From Bdellovibrionaceae bacterium UBA2316 (lineage in GTDB: Bacteria; Bdellovibrionota; Bdellovibrionia; Bdellovibrionales; Bdellovibrionaceae), in assembly GCA_002345205.1 (NCBI GenBank), contig DDVI01000089.1, positions 1 through 64,000 of the forward strand: a DNA stretch of 64,000 nt, in the 5' to 3' direction. The first letter of the stretch is position 1. Every line of letters begins with the position of its first letter. The translations under genes and the position numbers were made by a program. The notes under the pieces are model-generated. The model was not told the origin of the DNA. It searched no databases and saw only the letters and a list, made by a program, of their open reading frames with translations. Positions 63,782 to 64,000 of the stretch are shown one piece after another.

Positions 63782-64000
63782 ATGAATCTAATAGATATTT
63801 CAATTAAACGTCCCGTATTTGCATGGATCTTGATGAGCGCGCTAATCATTTTTGGCGCAGTTGGTTTAAATCGAATGGGCGTCAGTCAACTGCCAGACGT
63901 TGATTTTCCCATTTTAAACATTTCAGTTAGTTACGAAGGGGCTGCGCCTGAGTTGATCGAAACGGAAATCCTAGATCCCATCGAACAACGTCTATTGAAC
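63782..64000 (+). CDS. RND efflux pump inner-membrane subunit, partial
   Basis: The first 73 residues of an AcrB/CzcA-type transporter: SIKRPVFAWILMSALII (first helix) followed by GVSQLPDVDFPILNIS and YEGAAPELIETEILDPIEQ, which is the diagnostic start of the family. The gene runs off the window end. It would form a tripartite pump with a periplasmic adaptor, not seen here. Confidence 0.92.
   Translation, partial: MNLIDISIKRPVFAWILMSALIIFGAVGLNRMGVSQLPDVDFPILNISVSYEGAAPELIETEILDPIEQRLLN

Noticed and set aside
1..64000. CRISPR arrays, rRNA and tRNA genes
   Set aside because: No spaced direct repeats or recognisable tRNA/rRNA sequence found on reading through.

Overview
The window looks like the chromosome of a predatory or Bdellovibrio-like member of the Bdellovibrionota. 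It is AT-rich and densely coding, with a caa3-type cytochrome oxidase operon, a MaiA/FAH pair, an OlsB/OlsA-like ornithine-lipid pair, many exported proteins of unknown function, and phage-tail-type S74 chaperone domains fused to type IV pilin-like stalks. The assignment rests on gene content only; there is no rRNA or other marker RNA in the window.

Layout. 1-0.5 kb: a TetR-family regulator broken by a G9 run, with a double palindromic operator upstream. 0.6-7.6 kb: an exported protein, Sua5/TsaC, then a five-gene Lol/MacB-like ABC exporter operon with its own LolA-like protein and outer-membrane protein. 7.7-13.4 kb: lipid acyltransferases, a FAH-family hydrolase and a MaiA-like GST, a beta-barrel, an orphan LTA-synthase-type membrane domain and a lipoprotein. 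13.4-19.4 kb (minus strand): cytochrome c, Sco, CtaC, CtaD, CtaE, subunit IV and CtaB. 19.5-24 kb: an alpha/beta hydrolase, FabG, a KAS III homologue with a changed active site, and an acyl-CoA synthetase.

24.4-42.8 kb is the standout accessory island. It begins at a truncated sensor gene and holds seven distinct radical SAM genes in near-continuous overlap, plus a B12-binding radical SAM enzyme. It also has two putative 2OG-Fe(II) oxygenases, two exported beta-solenoid-like proteins, two paralogues of an unrecognised 345-365 aa family, and several small unrecognised proteins. In the middle (30895-31503) is a 202-aa protein whose only cysteines lie in a C-terminal tail made of three CH units spaced four residues apart (Cys187, 191, 195). 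I read this as a RiPP-like precursor and its modification machinery: two paralogous pairs of radical SAM enzymes (28825/29892 and 31506/33373) surround it, followed by three further radical SAM proteins. No protease or exporter was seen, so the product and its fate are unknown.

42.8-48.6 kb: an exported protein, a Tat-like exported protein, and an operon of three prepilin-like proteins that each end in an S74 intramolecular-chaperone domain, with an unusual Cys-rich protein and a BamE-like lipoprotein. 48.6-53.7 kb (minus): SecA, a zinc-ribbon protein, a coiled-coil exported protein, TrmL (no ordinary start codon) and a gamma-glutamylcyclotransferase-like protein. 53.8-64 kb: a GcvH-like protein without the lipoyl lysine, an EamA transporter, a large exported Cys/His hydrolase-like protein, a hybrid histidine kinase, a CDF metal exporter, an M13 peptidase, an alpha/beta hydrolase and the start of an RND pump.
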